64,000 bases of DNA from Pseudomonas guangdongensis. GTDB taxonomy: Bacteria > Pseudomonadota > Gammaproteobacteria > Pseudomonadales > Pseudomonadaceae. The notes under the pieces are model-generated. The model saw only the letters and a list, made by a program, of their open reading frames with translations. It was not told where the DNA came from and made no database searches. Position numbers and translations under genes: made by a program. Below, in pieces: positions 10,301 through 20,100 of the stretch. The DNA is taken from assembly GCF_900105885.1 (NCBI RefSeq), contig NZ_LT629780.1, positions 2,232,001-2,296,000 on the forward strand, written 5' to 3'. Position 1 is the first letter of the stretch. Every line of letters starts with the position of its first letter.

Positions 10301-11305
10301 GTAGCGCGGGTGCAGCGCCGACAGCTTGATCGAGATGCCCGGACCTTCGTAGATGCCGCGACCGTGGGAGGCCTTGCCGATGGCGTGGATGGCCTGCTCG
10401 TAGGAGGCCAGGTAGCGCTTGGCGTCCTCCTCGGTCAGCGCCGCCTCGCCGAGCATGTCGTAGGAATAGCGGAAGCCCTTGGCCTCCAGCGACGCGGCGT
10501 TGGCCAGCGCCTCGGCGATGGTCTCGCCGGTGACGAACTGCTCGCCCATCAGGCGCATTGCCATGTCCACGCCCTTGCGGATCACCGGCTCGCCGCTCTT
10601 GCCGATGATGCGGTTGAGCGCGGAGGTCATGCCGCTCTCGTTGTGGGTAGACACCAGCTTGCCGGTGATCAGCAGGCCCCAGCTCGCCGCGTTGACGAAC
10701 ATCGACGGGCTCTGGCCCAGGTGCTGGCTCCAGTTGCCGTTGGCGATCTTGTCGCGGATCAGCGCATCGCGGGTGGCCTTGTCGGGGATGCGCAGCAGCG
10801 CCTCGGCCAGGCACATCAGCGCCACGCCCTCCTGGGAGGACAGCGAGAATTCCTGCAGCAGGCCCTGCACCAGGCCCTGGCGACCGCCGGCGTGTTTCTG
10901 GTTGCGCAGCTTCTCGGCGATGCCGAGGGCCAGTTTCTGGCTGGCCTCGGCCAGTTCGCGGGGCATCCGCGCCTGCTCCAGCAGCATCGGCACCGCCTCG
11001 GTTTCCGGGCGGCGGTAGGCGGCGGTGATCGAGGCGCGCAGCACCGACTGCGGCAGGATGCTCTCGGCGAAGTCGAGGAACACCTGCAGGCCCTGTTCGG
11101 TCAGCGCCTCCAGCGGCTCCTCGCCGGCGGCCACCGCCAGGCCGTTGTGCTCGGCCGGGGTCATGCCGCTCTCGATCTGCTCCAGGTAGCTGAAGATCGC
11201 CTGCTTGATCAGCCAGTGCGGGGTGCGGTCGATGCGCTGGGCCGCCTGCTTGAGGCGTTCGCGGGTGGCTTCGTCGAGTTTGACGCCGAGAGTGGTGGTG
11301 GCCAT
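7370..11305 (-). CDS. putA: Trifunctional PutA: proline dehydrogenase / P5C dehydrogenase / repressor
   Basis: Oxidises proline to glutamate in two steps (FAD proline dehydrogenase, then NAD+-dependent glutamate-semialdehyde dehydrogenase) and, when off the membrane, represses the put genes. 1311 aa from the ATG at 11305. Residues 1-47 form a ribbon-helix-helix DNA-binding domain (TTTLGVKLDEATRERLKQ, then WLIKQAIFSYLEQ). The PRODH barrel has KHYDIGINIDAEEADRLELS and RLMIRLVKGAYWDSEIK. The ALDH domain has CISPWNFPLAIF, FTGSTEVAGII, AETGGQNAMIV and catalytic Cys916 in DSAGQRCSALR. A C-terminal domain follows. An earlier in-frame ATG at 11338 is rejected because the conserved RHH begins at MATTTLG. 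Divergent from putP; likely self-regulated through six GTTGCA sites. Confidence 0.96.
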   Translation of the reverse strand: MATTTLGVKLDEATRERLKQAAQRIDRTPHWLIKQAIFSYLEQIESGMTPAEHNGLAVAAGEEPLEALTEQGLQVFLDFAESILPQSVLRASITAAYRRPETEAVPMLLEQARMPRELAEASQKLALGIAEKLRNQKHAGGRQGLVQGLLQEFSLSSQEGVALMCLAEALLRIPDKATRDALIRDKIANGNWSQHLGQSPSMFVNAASWGLLITGKLVSTHNESGMTSALNRIIGKSGEPVIRKGVDMAMRLMGEQFVTGETIAEALANAASLEAKGFRYSYDMLGEAALTEEDAKRYLASYEQAIHAIGKASHGRGIYEGPGISIKLSALHPRYSRAQYERVMDELYPTLLGLTLLAKHYDIGINIDAEEADRLELSLDLLEKLCFEPQLAGWNGIGFVIQAYQKRCPYVIDYVIDLAKRSRHRLMIRLVKGAYWDSEIKAAQVNGLEGYPVYTRKPYTDLSYIACARKLLAAPEFIYPQFATHNAHSLSAIYQLAGQNYYPGQYEFQCLHGMGEPLYEQVVGKVADGKLNRPCRIYAPVGSHETLLAYLVRRLLENGANTSFVNRIADHSISLKDLVEDPVVQVEQMAAQEGTLGLPHPRIPLPRALYGAARTNSAGLDLANEHRLGSLSSALLSSVNTEYRAQPLLGCEAALLGEGQPVKNPADHRDIVGQVFEASAQDVRNAVLCSVASGQIWQSTLPAERAAVLERAAERMEAEMQQLMGLLVRESGKTFANAIAEVREAVDFLRYYAAQARSHFGNDSHRPLGPVVCISPWNFPLAIFSGQVAAALAAGNTVLAKPAEQTPLIAAQAVRLLIEAGVPEGAVQLLPGRGETVGAALIADERIRGVMFTGSTEVAGIIQRNLAGRLDAQGRPLPLIAETGGQNAMIVDSSALTEQVVVDVIASAFDSAGQRCSALRVLCVQEDVAGRVLGMLKGAMAEYSLGNPERLDTDIGPVIDEEARANIERHIQAMRDKGRKVHQLSRVNAEDIKRGTFVMPTLIELESFDELKREIFGPVLHVVRYRREELGALLDAINASGYGLTLGVHTRIDETIAQVVGSAHVGNLYVNRNMVGAVVGVQPFGGEGLSGTGPKAGGPLYLYRLLSTRPQDALSQQLQLDQAQRSPHGNAAFAALQEWARQQQPALAELAERYAQLSPSGLTQVLSGPTGERNTYSLLPRERVLCLADDDGDLLTQLAAALAVGCRVLWQDTPATRKLLAQLPSGVQQGIQLVGDWTTSELSFDAILHHGDSDQLREVCQKAAQRPGAIVGVNGLNRGDTDIPLERLLIEHALSVNTAAAGGNASLMTIG

Positions 11306-11333
11306 GGGGTGTCCTATTATTGGGATGGAGCAC

Positions 11334-11612
11334 TGCAACGTAGCGAAAGATTAAACACGAACAATCGAAGGGTGCAACCAAGTGCAACCTTAATTTTTCG
11401 CCGGGCGACGAGCGTCAAGGAAGGGGGGGTTGCAGTGTTACTTTTCTGCACCACAGCTGTGCAGAATCGGTGGGATGCAGTGGGAAAATGCTACATAAAG
11501 GAGCATTTTGGGTTTTTCTACTGGCCGAAGGCAAAAAAGTAAAACCTTTTGCCGGAAATTGGTTGCACCTTGGATTCGGGTTTGCCTAGATTGTCGCCAT
11601 CGAAGGTGCAAC
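11334..11612. promoter_or_regulatory. put control region with six PutA-operator-like GTTGCA motifs
   Basis: The 374-bp putA-putP gap (11306-11679) holds GTTGCA or its complement TGCAAC at 11334-11339, 11373-11378, 11383-11388, 11429-11434, 11562-11567 and 11607-11612. Several extend to GGTTGCACC/T, and the 11561 and 11605 copies face each other. GTTGCA is the known consensus for the PutA ribbon-helix-helix domain of E. coli, whose put region also has several such sites. Four copies sit near putA and two near putP, so both promoters could be covered. The DNA here is clearly AT-richer than the flanking genes. PutA binding is inferred from motif and context. Confidence 0.72.
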
Positions 11613-11679
11613 CGGGTTGACCGGATGCGGCAGTCGAACCAGAGCCAAACCAATAACAACCGCATGGGATCCCCCCCTC

Positions 11680-13173
11680 ATGAACATGACCAACCCGACT
11701 TTGATCACCTTCGTGATCTACATCGCCGCGATGGTGCTGATCGGTCTCGTCGCGTATCGCTCCACCAACAACCTGTCCGACTACATCCTCGGCGGGCGCA
11801 GCCTCGGCAGCTTCGTCACCGCGCTGTCGGCCGGCGCCTCGGACATGAGCGGCTGGCTGCTGATGGGCCTGCCCGGCGCGGTGTACCTGTCCGGTCTCTC
11901 CGAGAGCTGGATCGCCATCGGCCTGATCGTCGGCGCCTACCTCAACTGGCTGTTCGTCGCCGGCCGTCTGCGCGTGCAGACCGAGCACAACGGCAACGCC
12001 CTGACCCTGCCGGACTACTTCACCAACCGTTTCGAGGACAACAGCCGCATCCTGCGGATCTTCTCGGCGCTGGTGATCCTGGTGTTCTTCACCATCTACT
12101 GCGCCTCCGGCGTGGTGGCCGGTGCGCGCCTGTTCGAGAGCACCTTCGGCATCTCCTACGAGACCGCGCTGTGGGCCGGCGCCGCGGCGACCATCGCCTA
12201 CACCTTCATCGGCGGCTTCCTCGCGGTGAGCTGGACCGACACCGTGCAGGCCAGCCTGATGATCTTCGCGCTGATCCTCACCCCGATCATCGTCATGCTC
12301 GCCACCGGCGGCATCGATCCGACCTTCGCCGCCATCGAGCTGAAGGACGCCGCGCACTTCGATATGCTCAAGGGCGCCAGCTTCATCGGCGTGATCTCGC
12401 TGATGGCCTGGGGTCTGGGCTACTTCGGCCAGCCGCACATCCTCGCCCGCTTCATGGCCGCCGACTCGGTCAAGTCGATCCCCAACGCCCGTCGCATCTC
12501 CATGGCCTGGATGATCTTCTGCCTGGGTGGCGCGGTGGCCGTGGGCTTCTTCGGCATCGCCTACTTCGCCGCCCATCCGGAACTGGGCAGCGCGGTGGAA
12601 GCCAACCCGGAGCGGGTGTTCATCGAACTGGCAAAGATCCTGTTCAACCCGTGGATCGCCGGCGTGCTGCTCTCGGCCATCCTCGCCGCGGTGATGTCGA
12701 CCCTCAGCTGCCAGCTGCTGGTCTGCTCCAGCGCCCTGACCGAGGACTTCTACAAGGCCTTCCTGCGCAAGGGCGCCAGCCAGCTGGAGCTGGTCTGGGT
12801 CGGCCGCGCCATGGTGCTGCTGGTCGCGGTGATCGCCATCGCCATCGCCTCCAACCCGGAAAGCAAGGTGCTGGGCCTGGTGTCCTACGCCTGGGCCGGC
12901 TTCGGCGCCGCCTTCGGCCCGGTGGTGATTCTCTCCCTGCTGTGGAAAGGCATGACCCGCAATGGCGCGCTGGCCGGGATGATCCTCGGCGCGGTCACCG
13001 TGATCCTGTGGAAGAACTACTTCGCCTGGACCGGCCTGTACGAAATCATCCCCGGCTTCATCCTCTGCACCCTGGGCATCCTGATCTTCAGCCGCATCGG
13101 CAACGCGCCGTCGCCGGCGATGCTCAAGCGCTTCGACGAGGCCGAGAAGGAATACCGCGACGCTCACCTCTGA
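11680..13173 (+). CDS. putP: Sodium/proline symporter
   Basis: Inner-membrane Na+/proline symporter of the SSS family that feeds PutA. 497 aa from the ATG at 11680 (a second ATG two codons on is also possible; neither has a clear Shine-Dalgarno). About 13 hydrophobic segments are visible. PutP signatures are the [25 protein letters not shown] stretch (read as the TM2 region, residues 35-59) and [18 protein letters not shown]. The length matches E. coli PutP (502 aa). Divergent from putA and followed by tandem terminators. Confidence 0.95.
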   Translation: MNMTNPTLITFVIYIAAMVLIGLVAYRSTNNLSDYILGGRSLGSFVTALSAGASDMSGWLLMGLPGAVYLSGLSESWIAIGLIVGAYLNWLFVAGRLRVQTEHNGNALTLPDYFTNRFEDNSRILRIFSALVILVFFTIYCASGVVAGARLFESTFGISYETALWAGAAATIAYTFIGGFLAVSWTDTVQASLMIFALILTPIIVMLATGGIDPTFAAIELKDAAHFDMLKGASFIGVISLMAWGLGYFGQPHILARFMAADSVKSIPNARRISMAWMIFCLGGAVAVGFFGIAYFAAHPELGSAVEANPERVFIELAKILFNPWIAGVLLSAILAAVMSTLSCQLLVCSSALTEDFYKAFLRKGASQLELVWVGRAMVLLVAVIAIAIASNPESKVLGLVSYAWAGFGAAFGPVVILSLLWKGMTRNGALAGMILGAVTVILWKNYFAWTGLYEIIPGFILCTLGILIFSRIGNAPSPAMLKRFDEAEKEYRDAHL

Positions 13174-13220
13174 GCCCTGTCGCCACCGGCCGCCGCGCGC
13201 GGCCGGTGCCTGTAACCAGG

Positions 13221-13274
13221 CACGGCTCCCGCCGTGTTTTACGGCCCGCGCCATGGCAAGCGCGGGCCTTTTTT
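13221..13274 (+). terminator. Tandem terminators after putP
   Basis: Two hairpins in a row. The first is CACGGC (13221-13226) with GCCGTG (13231-13236) followed by TTTT. The second is GGCCCGCG (13243-13250) with CGCGGGCC (13261-13268) followed by six T (13269-13274). Both have intrinsic terminator form on the plus strand. Confidence 0.8.
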
Positions 13275-13333
13275 CGTCCGCGCATCGACTGCGCTATGCT
13301 GCGCGACCCTTTCCCCAAGCCGCAGGCCGATTC

Positions 13334-13558
13334 ATGAGCGATACCCCGAACAACCCGCTGCACGGCGTCACCCTCGAAGCCCTGCTCACCGCGCTGGTCG
13401 CCCACTACGGCTGGGATGGTCTGGCCCAGCGCATCGACATCCGCTGCTTCAAGAGCGACCCGAGCATCAAGTCGAGCCTGACCTTCCTGCGCCGCACCCC
13501 CTGGGCGCGGGAGAAGGTCGAGACGCTGTACCTGCGCCTGCCGCGCGACAAGCGCTGA
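13334..13558 (+). CDS. VF530-family small DNA-binding-like protein
   Basis: 74-aa acidic-to-basic cytoplasmic protein of the VF530/DUF2132 family, named after a Vibrio fischeri structure and described as a putative DNA-binding fold; cellular role not established. The sequence has the family pattern [21 protein letters not shown], then [28 protein letters not shown]. Start at ATG 13334; upstream in-frame ATG at 13253 lies inside the preceding terminator and is rejected. Stands alone between putP and the diguanylate cyclase gene. Confidence 0.8.
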   Translation: MSDTPNNPLHGVTLEALLTALVAHYGWDGLAQRIDIRCFKSDPSIKSSLTFLRRTPWAREKVETLYLRLPRDKR

Positions 13559-13675
13559 GGACGCCGCTGTCGCAAGCATCGCGATGCCGTAGGGCACTCT
13601 TGCGAATTTCTTAAAGTGCTTGAATGTGCGTAGAATGCCGCCCCTTTCATTACCAGGGACTCGGGGGCTTTGCGC

Positions 13676-15271
13676 ATGTCCATTACACCTTTGTTTCGTA
13701 TGGATTTGCGCCGGCTGATCCTGCTGCTGGCGATCCTCAGCGCCCTGGTGACCCTGGCCAACAGCCTGTACGCCAGCTACCGCGTGCAGCGCCAGATGCT
13801 GATCGACAACACGCTGGAAAGTAACCACGCCTATGCGGCCAAGCTGGCCGGCAGCGTCGGCGACTTCCTCGACTCCGCCCAGCAGCAACTGGCCTACAGC
13901 GCCGGCCTGCTGGCCACCCGCTATGCCGATACGGCCTACCTGGAGGCCGAGGCCCAGCGGCTGCGCCTGCAGACCGACAGCTTCAACTCGGTGGTGTTCG
14001 TCGACGCCACGGGGCGGGTGCTGGCCACCTCGCCCGATACCCTGCAGATCCTCGGCCGCCGGCTGGACACGCCCGGCGCCGTCGAGGCGCTGCGCGAGCG
14101 CCGCCCGCTGGTCAGCGCGCCCTACCTGTCGCTACGCGGCAACCTGCTGGTGTTCATCTCCCATCCGGTGCGCGATGCCGCCGGCCGCTACCTGGGCTAC
14201 ATCGGCGGCACCATCTACCTCAAGCAGACCAGCATCCTTAACCGGCTGATTGGCGAGCACCATCACCGCGACGGCTCCTACCTGTACGTGGTCGATGCCA
14301 GCCGGCGCCTGCTCTATCACCCGCAGGCCGAGCGGGTCGGCACCCAGGTGGGCGATAACCCGGTGATCGATACGGTGATCGCCGGAGGGGAGGGCAGCCT
14401 GCGCCTGCGCAACAGCCAGGGCACCGATGTGCTGGCCGGATATGCCGGCGTGCCGCAGGCGGGCTGGGGCATCGTCGCCCAGCGCCCGACCGAGGCGACC
14501 CTGGCCGGGCTCGATGGTCTGATGCTCGGCGTGTTGCGCAACGCGCTGCCGCTGGCGCTGCTGACCGCGCTGTGCATCTGGTGGTTCGCCCGGCTGATCT
14601 CGCGGCCCTTGTGGCAACTGGCTGACGGCGCCCAGGACATGGATCGGCCGGGCACCGCCGCGCGCATCGAGGGGGTGCGCTCCTGGTATTTCGAGTCCTC
14701 CGAACTCAAGCGCGCCATGCTGGTCGGCATCGGCCTGCTGCACGGCACCATCGGCCGGCTGCGCCGCGACGTGCAGACCGACCCGCTGACCGGGCTGCAC
14801 AACCGTCGCGGGCTGGATCTGGCCGTCGAGCTGTGGCGCGGCGAGCAGCGCCCCTTCGCCGTGGTGGCGCTGGACATCGACCACTTCAAGCGGGTCAACG
14901 ACAACCACGGCCACGATGCCGGCGACCGCGTGCTGCAGGAACTGGCGCGGCTGATGGGCGAGTCCTCCCGCGAGGACGACGTGCTGTGCCGGGTCGGCGG
15001 CGAGGAGTTTCTGATGCTGCTGCCCAACGCCAGCGTCGAGGTGGCGGCACAGGTGGCCGAGCGCCTGCGCCGCCGCGTCGAGCAGACGCCGGTCGAGCCG
15101 GTCGGCTCGCTCACCGTCTCCCTCGGCGTGGCGCACTGGCCGCGGGACGGCAGCGGCATCGACCAGGTGCTCAAGCGCGCCGACGAAATGCTCTACCGCG
15201 CCAAGCGGCACGGCCGCAACCGGGTCGAGACGGCCGATGCGCGGCAGCCGGCAGGTGCCGTGCCGGCCTGA
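13676..15271 (+). CDS. Membrane-bound diguanylate cyclase (dCache-GGDEF)
   Basis: Predicted to make c-di-GMP from two GTP in response to a periplasmic signal. 531 aa from the ATG at 13676. A first transmembrane helix at about 11-33 is followed by a periplasmic Cache-type sensor (about 35-280, with SLRGNLLVFISHPVRD and YLYVVDASRRLLYHP stretches), a second helix near 285-305, a HAMP-like linker, and a C-terminal GGDEF domain. The catalytic motif is GGEEF (441-445). RxxD (432-435) sits exactly five residues upstream, so the inhibitory I-site is intact and product feedback is expected. DPLTGLHNRRG and DIDHFKRVND motifs are present. No EAL domain. The sensed ligand cannot be read from sequence. 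Converges on ggt with a 6-bp gap. Confidence 0.9.
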   Translation: MSITPLFRMDLRRLILLLAILSALVTLANSLYASYRVQRQMLIDNTLESNHAYAAKLAGSVGDFLDSAQQQLAYSAGLLATRYADTAYLEAEAQRLRLQTDSFNSVVFVDATGRVLATSPDTLQILGRRLDTPGAVEALRERRPLVSAPYLSLRGNLLVFISHPVRDAAGRYLGYIGGTIYLKQTSILNRLIGEHHHRDGSYLYVVDASRRLLYHPQAERVGTQVGDNPVIDTVIAGGEGSLRLRNSQGTDVLAGYAGVPQAGWGIVAQRPTEATLAGLDGLMLGVLRNALPLALLTALCIWWFARLISRPLWQLADGAQDMDRPGTAARIEGVRSWYFESSELKRAMLVGIGLLHGTIGRLRRDVQTDPLTGLHNRRGLDLAVELWRGEQRPFAVVALDIDHFKRVNDNHGHDAGDRVLQELARLMGESSREDDVLCRVGGEEFLMLLPNASVEVAAQVAERLRRRVEQTPVEPVGSLTVSLGVAHWPRDGSGIDQVLKRADEMLYRAKRHGRNRVETADARQPAGAVPA

Positions 15272-15277
15272 GGCGCC

Positions 15278-17089
15278 TCACTCGCCGAGCACCACCCCTT
15301 CGCGACGCGGGTCGGCGCCGCCGTGCAGGCCGTCGGCGCGGTACTGCAGGGCCTGGATGCCGCTGGGCAGCTCGACTTCCTCGACCTGATGGCCGCGTGC
15401 GCGCAGTGTCTCCAGGGTGGCCGGCGCGAAGCGGCCCTTCTCCAGCAGGGTCGGGCCGTTGAAGTTGGCGAAGTTGGGCAGGTCGATGGCCTGCTGCGGG
15501 CTCAGTTCCCAGGCGTAGAGGCCCAGCAGGGTCTTGGCGGTGAAGTGGACGATGGCCGCACCGCCCGGCGCGCCGAGGCTGGCCAGGGGCGCGCCGCTGG
15601 CGGCATCGAACACCAGGGTCGGGCTCATGCTGGAGCGCGGACGCTTGCCCGGCTCGACCCGGTTGGCCACCGGGCGTCCTTCGGCATCGCGCGGCGCGAA
15701 GGCGAAGTCGGTGAGCTGGTTGTTGAGCAGAAAGCCGCCGGGCAGGCCGCTGCCGCCGTCGCTGAGCAGCCGCGCGCCGAAGGCCGCCTCGATGCTGCTG
15801 GTCATCGCCACGGCGCGACCCTCGGCGTCGATCACGCTGATGTGACTGGTGCCGTACTCCGGCTGATCCGCCTGCGGCGCCCAGGCCAGCGGCGCGCCCG
15901 GCGTGCCGTGTTCGGCGCGCTCCATGCTGCCCTCGCCGATCAGCGCCGCGCGCTGCTTGAGGTAGCCCGGGGCGAGCAGGCTGCGCCAGTCGCCGGCCGG
16001 GGCGGCGGCGAACGCCGGATCGGCGATGTACTGCGCGCGGTCGGCGAAGGCCAGCTTGGCCGCCTCGCTGTAGCGATGCAGGAACGCCGCCGAGGGCGCG
16101 CCGTCTTCCAGCGGTCGTTCGAGCGGGGGCAACTGCTCCAGCAGGCCGAGGATCTGCATCTGCGTCAGTTGCCCGGAGGAGGGCGGCGGGAAGCCGCAGA
16201 CCCGGTAGCGCTTGCGCCACAGCTGGCACAGCGCTTCACGGCGCAGCGGCCGGTAGGCGAGCAGGTCGGCGCCGCTCAGCCGGCCCGGGTTGTCGGCATG
16301 TTGCTGCACCTTGCGCACCAGCGCCTCGGCCACCGGCCCCTGGTAGAAGGCCGCGCTGCCGTGGCGGGCGACCCGGCGCAGCACCTCGGCCAGCGCCGGA
16401 TTGCGCAGGCGCTGGCCGACCGCCAGCGGCTGGCCGCCCGGATAGTAGAAGGCGGCCGCCGCCGGGTCGCGCGGCAGGTGGCGGTCGGCGGCGAGCAGGG
16501 CGTGCAGGCGCGGGCTGACCGCGAAGCCCTGCTCGGCCAGCTCGATGGCCGGCACCAGCAGGACCGCCCAGGGCAGCCGGCCATGGGCGCGATGCGCCGC
16601 TTCGAGCATCTTCAGCAGCCCCGGCACGCCCACCGCGCGGCCGCCCACCGCGGCGGCCATGAACTCCAGCGGCTGCCCCTGCTCATTCAGCAGCAGGCGC
16701 TCGTCGACCGCCGCCGGCGCCGTCTCGCGGCCGTCCCAGGCGTCCAGGCGCACCCCGTCCCAGTGCAGCAGGAAGGCGCCGCCGCCCAGTCCGCTGGACT
16801 GCGGCTCGACCAGCGCCAGCACCATCTGCACGGCGATCGCCGCGTCCAGCGCATTGCCGCCGGCCTGCAGGATCTGCCGGCCGGCCTCGGCGGCCAGCGG
16901 GTTGGCGGCGGCCACCGCGTAGCGCTGCAGGTGCCAGCCGGGCTTGCTCTGGTAGCCGCTGGCCGCCTCGGGCTGGATCGGCCGGATGGCCAGTTGCGGT
17001 TGCTGCGCCTCGTGGCTGCAGGCGCTCAGGGCGAGACTCAGGCACAGGCCGAGCAGGCCGTTGCACAGACGGGGAAGGGGGCGGTTCAC
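15278..17089 (-). CDS. ggt: Gamma-glutamyltransferase, predicted lipoprotein
   Basis: Ntn-hydrolase that cleaves gamma-glutamyl bonds of glutathione and transfers or hydrolyses the glutamyl group in the periplasm. 603 aa. The N-terminus is a lipoprotein signal ending in LSLALSACS, so Cys23 should be lipidated. The large-subunit region has NALDAAIAVQMVLALVEPQSSGLGGGAF. Autocleavage is expected before Thr414 in YGTSHISV, which would become the nucleophile of the small subunit. DRAQYIADP and GGAAIVHFTAKTLLG are further family stretches. Lies just downstream of, and on the same strand as, the class A PBP gene, but a hairpin separates them, so co-transcription is doubtful. Confidence 0.93.
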   Translation of the reverse strand: MNRPLPRLCNGLLGLCLSLALSACSHEAQQPQLAIRPIQPEAASGYQSKPGWHLQRYAVAAANPLAAEAGRQILQAGGNALDAAIAVQMVLALVEPQSSGLGGGAFLLHWDGVRLDAWDGRETAPAAVDERLLLNEQGQPLEFMAAAVGGRAVGVPGLLKMLEAAHRAHGRLPWAVLLVPAIELAEQGFAVSPRLHALLAADRHLPRDPAAAAFYYPGGQPLAVGQRLRNPALAEVLRRVARHGSAAFYQGPVAEALVRKVQQHADNPGRLSGADLLAYRPLRREALCQLWRKRYRVCGFPPPSSGQLTQMQILGLLEQLPPLERPLEDGAPSAAFLHRYSEAAKLAFADRAQYIADPAFAAAPAGDWRSLLAPGYLKQRAALIGEGSMERAEHGTPGAPLAWAPQADQPEYGTSHISVIDAEGRAVAMTSSIEAAFGARLLSDGGSGLPGGFLLNNQLTDFAFAPRDAEGRPVANRVEPGKRPRSSMSPTLVFDAASGAPLASLGAPGGAAIVHFTAKTLLGLYAWELSPQQAIDLPNFANFNGPTLLEKGRFAPATLETLRARGHQVEEVELPSGIQALQYRADGLHGGADPRREGVVLGE

Positions 17090-17145
17090 GGTGGCTCCTG
17101 GTGGCGGGCGCCGCCCGGTCGCGGCGTCCCGGTGAAAGGAAGAAC

Positions 17146-17170
17146 CCGCCCGCCGAAGAGCGGCGGGCGG
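17146..17170 (-). terminator. Hairpin between PBP gene and ggt
   Basis: Perfect 9-bp stem CCGCCCGCC (17146-17154) with GGCGGGCGG (17162-17170). Read on the minus strand it is followed by a T-rich tail (GTTCTTCCTTTC), as expected for an intrinsic terminator of the gene ending at 17198. Confidence 0.6.
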
Positions 17171-17197
17171 ACTGCGGGCAGGTCGGACAGCGCCGGG

Positions 17198-20100
17198 CTA
17201 GAGCGCGTGGCGGGCGATGCGTGGCTCGCCGCCGGCGTTCGGCGCCTGGCAGCCGCTGTGGGCCTCCAGCAGGTAGGGGCGCAGCAGTGGCAGCATGCCC
17301 TTGAGGGTCTGTACCGGCAGCGCCGAGGTGAAACGGAAGCGCGCCGACTGCTCGCCGGACACGTAGGCGGTGAGCGTGCCGAAGTGGCGCGGGCCGAGGA
17401 AGAACACGAAGGTGGCGGTGCGGTTGCGGGCCGTCGAACTGGTCACCCAGCCGCTGCGGCTGACCGTCTCGATGCGGTTGTCGCCGGTGCCGGTCTTGCC
17501 GCCGAGGATCAGCGGCTGGCCGTCGTCCTGCAGCAGCACGCCCTTGAGGCGCCGCGCGGTACCGTTTTCCACCACGTCGGCCAGCGCGTTGCGCAGCGCC
17601 GCCGCCACCTCCGGCTGCATGACCCGCTCGCCATCGGTCTGCTGGCGGGCCAGACGGGTCTCGTAAGGGGTGTCGACGGCGAAGTCGAGACGTTCGATGC
17701 GCACCGTGGGCAGGCGCAGGCCGTCGTTCTGGATGATCCCCATCAGTTCGGCCAGCGCCGCCGGCCGATCCCCCGAGCTGCCCAGCGCGCTGGCCAGCGA
17801 GGGCACCATGTGCTCGAACGGGAAGCCCAGCTTGGCCCAGCGCTGCTGCAGATCGCTGAACGCCTCGACCTCGACCATGGTGCGGATGCGGCTGTCGCGG
17901 GCGCTGCGATGGCGGGTCTTGAACAGCCAGCCGTAGACCTCCTGGCGCTCGTCGCGGCTGGCGGCGAGCATCTCGCTGAAGGTCGCCTGCGGGTTCTGCA
18001 GGCGGTAGCCGATCAGCCACAGCTCCAGCGGGTGGACGCGGGCGATATAGCCCTGGTCGGGCAGGTTGAAGGCGCCGGGGCCGTAGCGGCGGTACAGCTC
18101 GTCGAGCTTCTTCGGCGGCGGCGCGAGCTTGCCGAGGCGCGCCTGCATCACTTCGCCGAAGGCCTCCAGACTGGCCTGGGGATACAGGTAACGGTGGATC
18201 GCCGCCAGGCGCGGCGGGCTCAGGCGCAGGCCGCGCAGCAGGGTATCGAGCATCTCCTGGGGGGGCTGCTCGCGATACTTGCGCCAGAAGCGCTGGAGGA
18301 ACACCGAGCCTTCCTTGTCGGCGAAGCGGGTCAGGTACTCCAGGCGCCGCGGGTCCTTGTCGTCGGTGAGCAGCTGGGCGCTGTCGGCCATCTGGTAGGT
18401 GCTGTAGCGCGCCAGGTCGCGCAGCAGGCGCACGAACGGCAGGTTGAGGGACTCGCGCAGCGACTCGCGCACCGTGGCCAGGCGGCCGTTGTCCTCCTTG
18501 CGGAAGTTGCTGAAGGTGTGTGCGCCGCCGCCGGTGAAGAACACCTCGCCTGGGCTGGCCGAGTACTTGCGCTCCAGCGCGGCGTCGAGCATCTGCGCGA
18601 GGCTGGCCTGCGGGTTGACGCGCAGCCAGTCCAGCGCCCAGCGGCTGAGGTTGTCGCGCTCGTTGGCGGCGCGATAGCGCGCGACCAGCTCGCTGGGCGG
18701 CTGGCCGGCATGGCGCTGGTGCAGTTCGGCGACCATTTCCAGGTAGGTGGCCAGCACCCGCAGCTTGGCGGTGGAGCCCAGCTCCAGCTTGCTGCCTTCG
18801 TTGATGTCGAACGGTTGGCCGGTGGTGTCGGTCTGCACCCGCACGCGGTTGCCGTTGGGGCCGCGCTCGAACAGGGTGAAGCTGTAGCGCACGTCGGCGG
18901 TCAGCTCGGGGCTGAGCAGGCGCTCGCCGAACAGTCCGACCTCGGCGGCGAAGGCCGGATCGCCCAGCTTGCCCAGGTAGTCGCTGACCGCCTGCTGCAG
19001 CGGCTGGTTGAGGGTGGCGTCGACCGCCAGGTCGAGGCGGTCCAGGTCGTAAAGCGGCATGCCGAGCTGACGCACCAGGCGGGTGCGGATGGCGTTGATG
19101 CCCTTGTCGCTGGCCACCGGCGGCAGCGCCGGGTCGGTGGCCGGGTTGCGGAAGTTCAGCGGCTGGGCCAGCGCCGCGTCGCGCAGCGCCGGCTCGATCA
19201 GCCCGGCGCCGGCCAGCACCCGCAGGTGGCTGTCGGTCAGCGCGGCGAGTTCGGCGCGCCCGTCGGTCAGATACCAGGACGGCCGGCGCTGGGCGATGGT
19301 CAGCGCCAGTACCCGGCGCAGCGCCAGCCCCTGCTCGTCGAGGGTGACGCCCGGGCCGCCGGCCAGGGCGCGGTTGCTGGCGGCGAAGTCGGCGCCGAAC
19401 CACACCCACAGGCCGTCGCCGATGCCGTGCACCTCGCCGTAGGCGGGAGCGGCGGAGAGCGGCACGTTGTTCAGGTAGTCGTGGACGATCTGCCGGCGCA
19501 GCGGCAGGGTCTCGCGACCCTCGCGATAGGCGCGGATGCTCGCCGAGAGCATCTGACGCAGCTTCTCCGGGGCATCCGGGGTGCGCCCCTGGGGCGAGTG
19601 ACGGAACTTCTCGATCTGTGTGGCCAGGGTGCTGCCGCCAGCGGAGTCGGTGTCGGCGTCGAGCTTCTTGGCCAGCTGGGTCCAGGCGGCCTTGAGGAAG
19701 CGCGGCCAGTCCACCGCCGGGTTGAGGTGCGGGCGCTGGGTGTCGAGCAGGTGGCGGTTCTCGATGAACAGCAGGCTGGCTACCAGCAGCGGCGGGATGT
19801 CCTCGAAGCGCGGGTAGTGGCGCTGCGGGTGGCGGAAGTGGAACATCGGCTCGCCACGGCAGTCGGCGATGTCCAGTCCGGCGCGGGTCTTTTCCCCGTA
19901 GGGCGGGTACAGGCCGTGGCCGACGTACTCCAGCAGCGGCGGCGAGAAGCGCGCCTGGCGGGTGATGGCATAGCCCTGCTCGTTCAGGCGGCGGATGAAC
20001 TCGGGCAGGGCGACGTAGCCCAGGCGCTGGTCGAAGGGGCCTTGGGTCGGCCAGACGAGGGCGGGGCTGGCGCCGTCCTCGACGCTGTAGCGCAGCTGCG

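Noticed and set aside
7134..11387. A second long open frame overlapping putA on the same strand
   Set aside because: Its translation is Arg/Pro-rich low-complexity sequence, typical of a shifted frame in GC-rich genes; the true PutA frame is intact.
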